The notes under the pieces were generated by a model that was not told the DNA's origin, ran no database searches, and was given only the letters and a program-made list of their open reading frames with translations. Of a stretch of 7,441 bases of DNA, positions 5,135-7,441 are shown piece after piece (positions within the stretch are counted from its first letter, which is position 1; each line of letters opens with the position of its first letter). The position numbers were made by a program, and so were the translations under genes. Origin of the DNA: Sphingobium sp. (GTDB taxonomy: Bacteria > Pseudomonadota > Alphaproteobacteria > Sphingomonadales > Sphingomonadaceae); the NCBI GenBank assembly GCA_020051025.1, contig JAGVJS010000339.1:1-7441 (forward strand), given 5' to 3'.

Positions 5135-5929
5135 TCAGGCATATAGCGGCAGATAATCGTAGCCGCGCGTCGGATCGGGCATTGCATCTGCGCCTTCCGC
5201 TTCCGCGATCATCTGTCGGGTTTCGGCGCGCAGCGATATGATCTCGACATCGACCGGCTGAATGTCGTTCGGCGCAACATCCTCCATCACGGCGCGCAAT
5301 GCCTCCAGCAACAGGGCGGGGTCCGGCTTCCACACCGCATAGCCTTCGTTGGCGAGGGCCACCTGATCGATGCCCAGCCGTTTCAGCAATCGTGCCTTGC
5401 GCGCCACATCCTCTATCCCCGCCGTTCGTGCGCCGGTAATCGCAAAGGCGGTGACGGGGTCGGCAATGCCGCGAAGGGGGTCCGAGAAGGCCGGCCGGTC
5501 GCCGCCCCAAGCTTCGGGCGGGCAGAGCTTTTCCGCTGGCATGATGCGACGGTCCGGCCGAATTTCTGCCGGATAGATGCGGCACGCATTGGGCCGCCGC
5601 TCATAGGCGCCGCACCGCATATCCGCCTGCAAATTGGGGCATGGGCCATCGAACACGGCGGTCGGCAGCAGCGCGATCGTCACCGGCAACGCCTGACTGG
5701 TTGCCGGTACAGCCCGTGCCGCGCGATAGGCCTCACCCGATCCTTCCGGGAAGGGCAGGTCGGGCGCCGCGTCGCATAGCAATTCGACGCGCCCGCCATG
5801 GGCCAGCCAGTCGACCGCTTCCGACAGGCTGAGTAAAAGACGCAGCCCATTGCAGCATTTCCCGCACGATGTGCAGGCGAAGCGCAATGCGGATTCGATT
5901 GTCGAATCGTCAGTGGAGAGGATGTTCAT
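5135..5929 (-). CDS. YkgJ family cysteine-cluster protein
   Basis: A 264-aa cytoplasmic protein with the signature CxxCxxCC: FACTSCGKCCNG, Cys19, Cys22, Cys25 and Cys26. It is followed by CPNL (Cys97), MRCGAYERRPNACRIYP (Cys106, Cys116) and Cys136. This is the YkgJ/UPF0153-type putative Zn- or Fe-binding family (often annotated Zn/Fe-binding, Fe-S oxidoreductase-like), whose function is unsettled. The C-terminal half (about 150-264) is helical and lacks cysteines. It is longer than the smallest family members (about 100-130 aa), as is common in alphaproteobacteria. The ATG at 5929 is the only good start before Cys19, though no clear ribosome binding site precedes it. It is the first gene of a two-gene unit with the 141-aa protein downstream. 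Confidence 0.85.
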   Translation of the reverse strand: MNILSTDDSTIESALRFACTSCGKCCNGLRLLLSLSEAVDWLAHGGRVELLCDAAPDLPFPEGSGEAYRAARAVPATSQALPVTIALLPTAVFDGPCPNLQADMRCGAYERRPNACRIYPAEIRPDRRIMPAEKLCPPEAWGGDRPAFSDPLRGIADPVTAFAITGARTAGIEDVARKARLLKRLGIDQVALANEGYAVWKPDPALLLEALRAVMEDVAPNDIQPVDVEIISLRAETRQMIAEAEGADAMPDPTRGYDYLPLYA

Positions 5930-5948
5930 TGGTGCGGACCCAGTGCAG

Positions 5949-5997
5949 GAAAGCGGGTGTCGCCCGAAGCGCCACCCGGGTCGACCTGCTCGCTTTC
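5949..5997. other. Potential structured element between rlmN and the YkgJ-type gene
   Basis: GAAAGCG (5949-5955) pairs perfectly with CGCTTTC (5991-5997), and a nested GGGTG/CACCC pair lies inside. On the plus strand TTT follows; on the minus strand it would lie in the leader of the YkgJ-type gene. A weak promoter candidate for that gene lies further upstream on the minus strand: TTGACC (complement of 6048-6053), 16-base gap, TAGCCA (complement of 6026-6031). The rest of 5930-6085 shows no gene and no clear terminator for rlmN. Confidence 0.3.
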
Positions 5998-6085
5998 TTT
6001 GGAAAGTCTGGCGGGCCTGAACCTTTGGCTACGTTTTTTCCTGCGCAGGTCAAGCTGTTAGCCGACAAACATGCCGGACAGGCTG

Positions 6086-7357
6086 TCAGCCGAGCGCGGC
6101 TTGCTTCTCTTCGGCCAGCCGCTTCATCTCCGCCTTGCTCTTCTTTTCGCTCGCCGACTTGAGCTGGCCGCAGGCGGCCATGATGTCGCGGCCGCGCGGC
6201 GTGCGCACCGGCGCGCTGATGCCGCCTTCGAACACGATGTCGGAAAAGCGGCGGATGCGTTCGGGCGACGAACATTCATAGTCGGTGCCGGGCCAGGGGT
6301 TGAACGGGATCAGATTGACCTTGGCCGGCAGCTTGTAATGGCGCAGCAGGCGAACCAGCTCGCGCGCATCTTCGTCGCTGTCATTCTTGTCCTTGATCAT
6401 CACATATTCGAAGGTGATGCGACGGGCATTGTTGGCGCTGGGATAGTCGGCGCAAGCCTGCAACAGCTGTTCGATGCCATATTTGCGGTTGAGCGGGACC
6501 AGTTCGTCGCGCACTTCCTTGGTCACGCCATGGAGCGAGACGGCGAGATTCACGCCGATTTCCTCGCCGGCGCGGGCCATGGCCGGCACCACGCCGCTGG
6601 TCGACAAAGTGATGCGTCGCTTCGACAGGGCCAGGCCGTCGCCGTCCATCACGACCTTCAGCGCGTCGCGCACATGATCGAAATTATAGAGCGGCTCGCC
6701 CATGCCCATCATCACGATGTTGGTCAGCATGCGGCCGTCCGACGTATAGTGCGACGCATCGTCCGCTTCATCGTCGTTGGCCGATGCCATGCTGCCCCTG
6801 GGCCATTCGCCCAGCGCGTCGCGGGCCAGCATCACCTGCCCCACGATTTCGCCCGGCGTCAGATTGCGCACCAGCCGCATCGTGCCGGTGTGGCAGAAAC
6901 TGCAATTCAAGGTGCAGCCGACCTGGCTGGAGACACACAGCGTACCGCGGTCCGCATCAGGGATGAAGACCATTTCATAATCCTGCCCGTCGTCGGAGCG
7001 GAGCAGCCATTTGCGGGTGCCGTCGGACGACACCTGCGCCTCCACCACCTGCGGGCGGCCGACGACGAAACGTTCGGCCAGCCAGCCGCGCATGGGCTTG
7101 GCCAGGTCGGTCATCGCCTCAAAATCGGTTTCGCCGCGATGATAAAGCCAGTGGAACAGTTGCTTGGAGCGCAGCTTGGCGGCCTTGAGGTCCAGCCCCG
7201 CCTCCTCCAGCGCGCCTTTGATCTGCGGGCGCGACAGGCCCATCAGATCGGTGCGGCCATCTTCGCGCGGCGTTACCGCGCGCGGGACGGGCACAGGATC
7301 AAGAGGGCCGGGAATCGGCATGAGCGGGCTGGCGGCTGATTGCATGGGCGCGCACAT
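6086..7357 (-). CDS. rlmN: Dual-specificity RNA methyltransferase RlmN (23S rRNA A2503 / tRNA A37 C2-methylation)
   Basis: A 423-aa radical-SAM enzyme that methylates C2 of adenine 2503 in 23S rRNA and adenine 37 in some tRNAs, in the cytoplasm. The radical-SAM cluster motif is CTLNCSFC (Cys148, Cys152, Cys155), preceded by Cys141 in [17 protein letters not shown] (218-225) is the SAM-binding GEP motif, and STSGVVP (252-258) and NLAVSLHG (270-277) follow the family. Cys396 in [12 protein letters not shown] is the methyl-carrying cysteine equivalent to E. coli Cys355. It is longer than E. coli RlmN (384 aa) because of a proline-rich N-terminal arm (about 1-35), an acidic insert (about 185-210) and a Lys/Glu-rich tail. 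The start is uncertain: ATGs at 7357, 7345 and 7321 all lack a good Shine-Dalgarno. The promoter places the transcript start near 7367, so the first would have only about a 10-base leader. Confidence 0.96.
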   Translation of the reverse strand: MCAPMQSAASPLMPIPGPLDPVPVPRAVTPREDGRTDLMGLSRPQIKGALEEAGLDLKAAKLRSKQLFHWLYHRGETDFEAMTDLAKPMRGWLAERFVVGRPQVVEAQVSSDGTRKWLLRSDDGQDYEMVFIPDADRGTLCVSSQVGCTLNCSFCHTGTMRLVRNLTPGEIVGQVMLARDALGEWPRGSMASANDDEADDASHYTSDGRMLTNIVMMGMGEPLYNFDHVRDALKVVMDGDGLALSKRRITLSTSGVVPAMARAGEEIGVNLAVSLHGVTKEVRDELVPLNRKYGIEQLLQACADYPSANNARRITFEYVMIKDKNDSDEDARELVRLLRHYKLPAKVNLIPFNPWPGTDYECSSPERIRRFSDIVFEGGISAPVRTPRGRDIMAACGQLKSASEKKSKAEMKRLAEEKQAALG

Positions 7358-7373
7358 AGTCGATTTTCGCGGA

Positions 7374-7401
7374 ATTTTAAAGGACTGTTACATCACCGCA
7401 A
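7374..7401 (-). promoter_or_regulatory. Sigma-70-type promoter of rlmN
   Basis: On the minus strand, TAAAAT (complement of 7374-7379) matches the -10 consensus at 5 of 6 positions. TTGCGG (complement of 7396-7401) gives a weak -35 with a 16-base spacer. It lies just before the rlmN start and predicts a very short 5' leader. Confidence 0.5.
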
Positions 7402-7441
7402 GCGCGCGCAGCCCAGCGCTGCCGCGTCGATCGCCGTGGCC
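7393..7441 (-). CDS. Possible C-terminal end of an upstream minus-strand gene
   Basis: One minus-strand frame is open from the right edge and reads ATAIDAAALGCARLR before a TGA at 7393-7395. The composition (alanine-rich helix) is plausible for a protein C-terminus. Only 15 residues are visible, the other minus frames are also open, and no family can be named. If real, the rlmN promoter overlaps its stop codon. Confidence 0.25.
   Translation of the reverse strand, partial: ATAIDAAALGCARLR

Noticed and set aside
5892..5908. Perfect palindrome GATTCGA-TTG-TCGAATC
   Set aside because: It lies inside the first codons of the YkgJ-type gene. It could be an operator but is more simply coincidental coding sequence (codons for about residues 8-13).
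6040..6049. Palindrome CCTGCGCAGG next to a T-run on the plus strand
   Set aside because: It is a 10-base palindrome without a loop. The T-run lies on the wrong side for a plus-strand terminator, and no plus-strand gene ends here.
6071..7339. Long plus-strand open frame (422 codons) antisense to rlmN
   Set aside because: It is an artefact of high-GC third positions in rlmN. The translation is rich in His, Ala and Arg with no motifs.

Overview
The window reads as chromosomal DNA of a high-GC alphaproteobacterium, most likely a sphingomonad (Sphingomonadaceae, Sphingobium/Sphingomonas-like). The inference rests on protein style: the RlmN with a long N-terminal arm and acidic insert, the cytochrome b / molybdopterin oxidoreductase pair, the small Arg-rich exported protein, and dense minus-strand gene packing with weak ribosome binding sites. 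The first ~150 bases do not fit. They read on the plus strand as the start of an actinobacterial-style FtsW/RodA membrane protein, and they join abruptly to the 3' end of a minus-strand DUF350 gene. The join looks like a chimera (assembly or read artefact, less likely a real rearrangement).

Layout. 2-163 (+): FtsW/RodA-like fragment. 139-546 (-): DUF350 inner-membrane protein whose last residues are replaced at the junction. 562-596: strong hairpin. 617-919 (-): small exported Arg/Trp/Tyr-rich protein. 1066-2307 (-): cyclopropane-fatty-acyl-phospholipid synthase. 2339-3085 (-): Tat-exported, possibly lipidated molybdopterin oxidoreductase of the sulfite-oxidase fold. 3082-3801 (-): four-helix b-type cytochrome. 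3802-4115: divergent control region with two pairs of short direct repeats. 4116-4628 (+): small outer-membrane beta-barrel, closed by a strong terminator. 4687-5112 (-): conserved protein of unknown function. 5135-5929 (-): YkgJ-type cysteine-cluster protein. 5930-6085: structured intergenic stretch. 6086-7357 (-): 23S rRNA/tRNA C2-adenine methyltransferase RlmN with a recognisable promoter. The right edge may carry the tail of one more minus-strand gene.

How the genes fit together. The cytochrome b and oxidoreductase genes overlap by 4 bases (ATGA) and are almost certainly one membrane-anchored redox module: quinol-side electrons pass through heme b to or from a periplasmic Mo centre. The CFA synthase gene follows after 31 bases on the same strand and may share the transcript. 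The YkgJ-type gene and the unknown 141-aa gene are 22 bases apart and form a second likely operon. It converges on the outer-membrane protein gene, and the two share one terminator. Apart from the left-end junction this is an ordinary housekeeping region. I found no mobile element, CRISPR array, tRNA or rRNA, and no convincing undescribed system. The points most worth checking are the chimera, the repeats in the 3802-4115 control region, and the two genes of unknown role.
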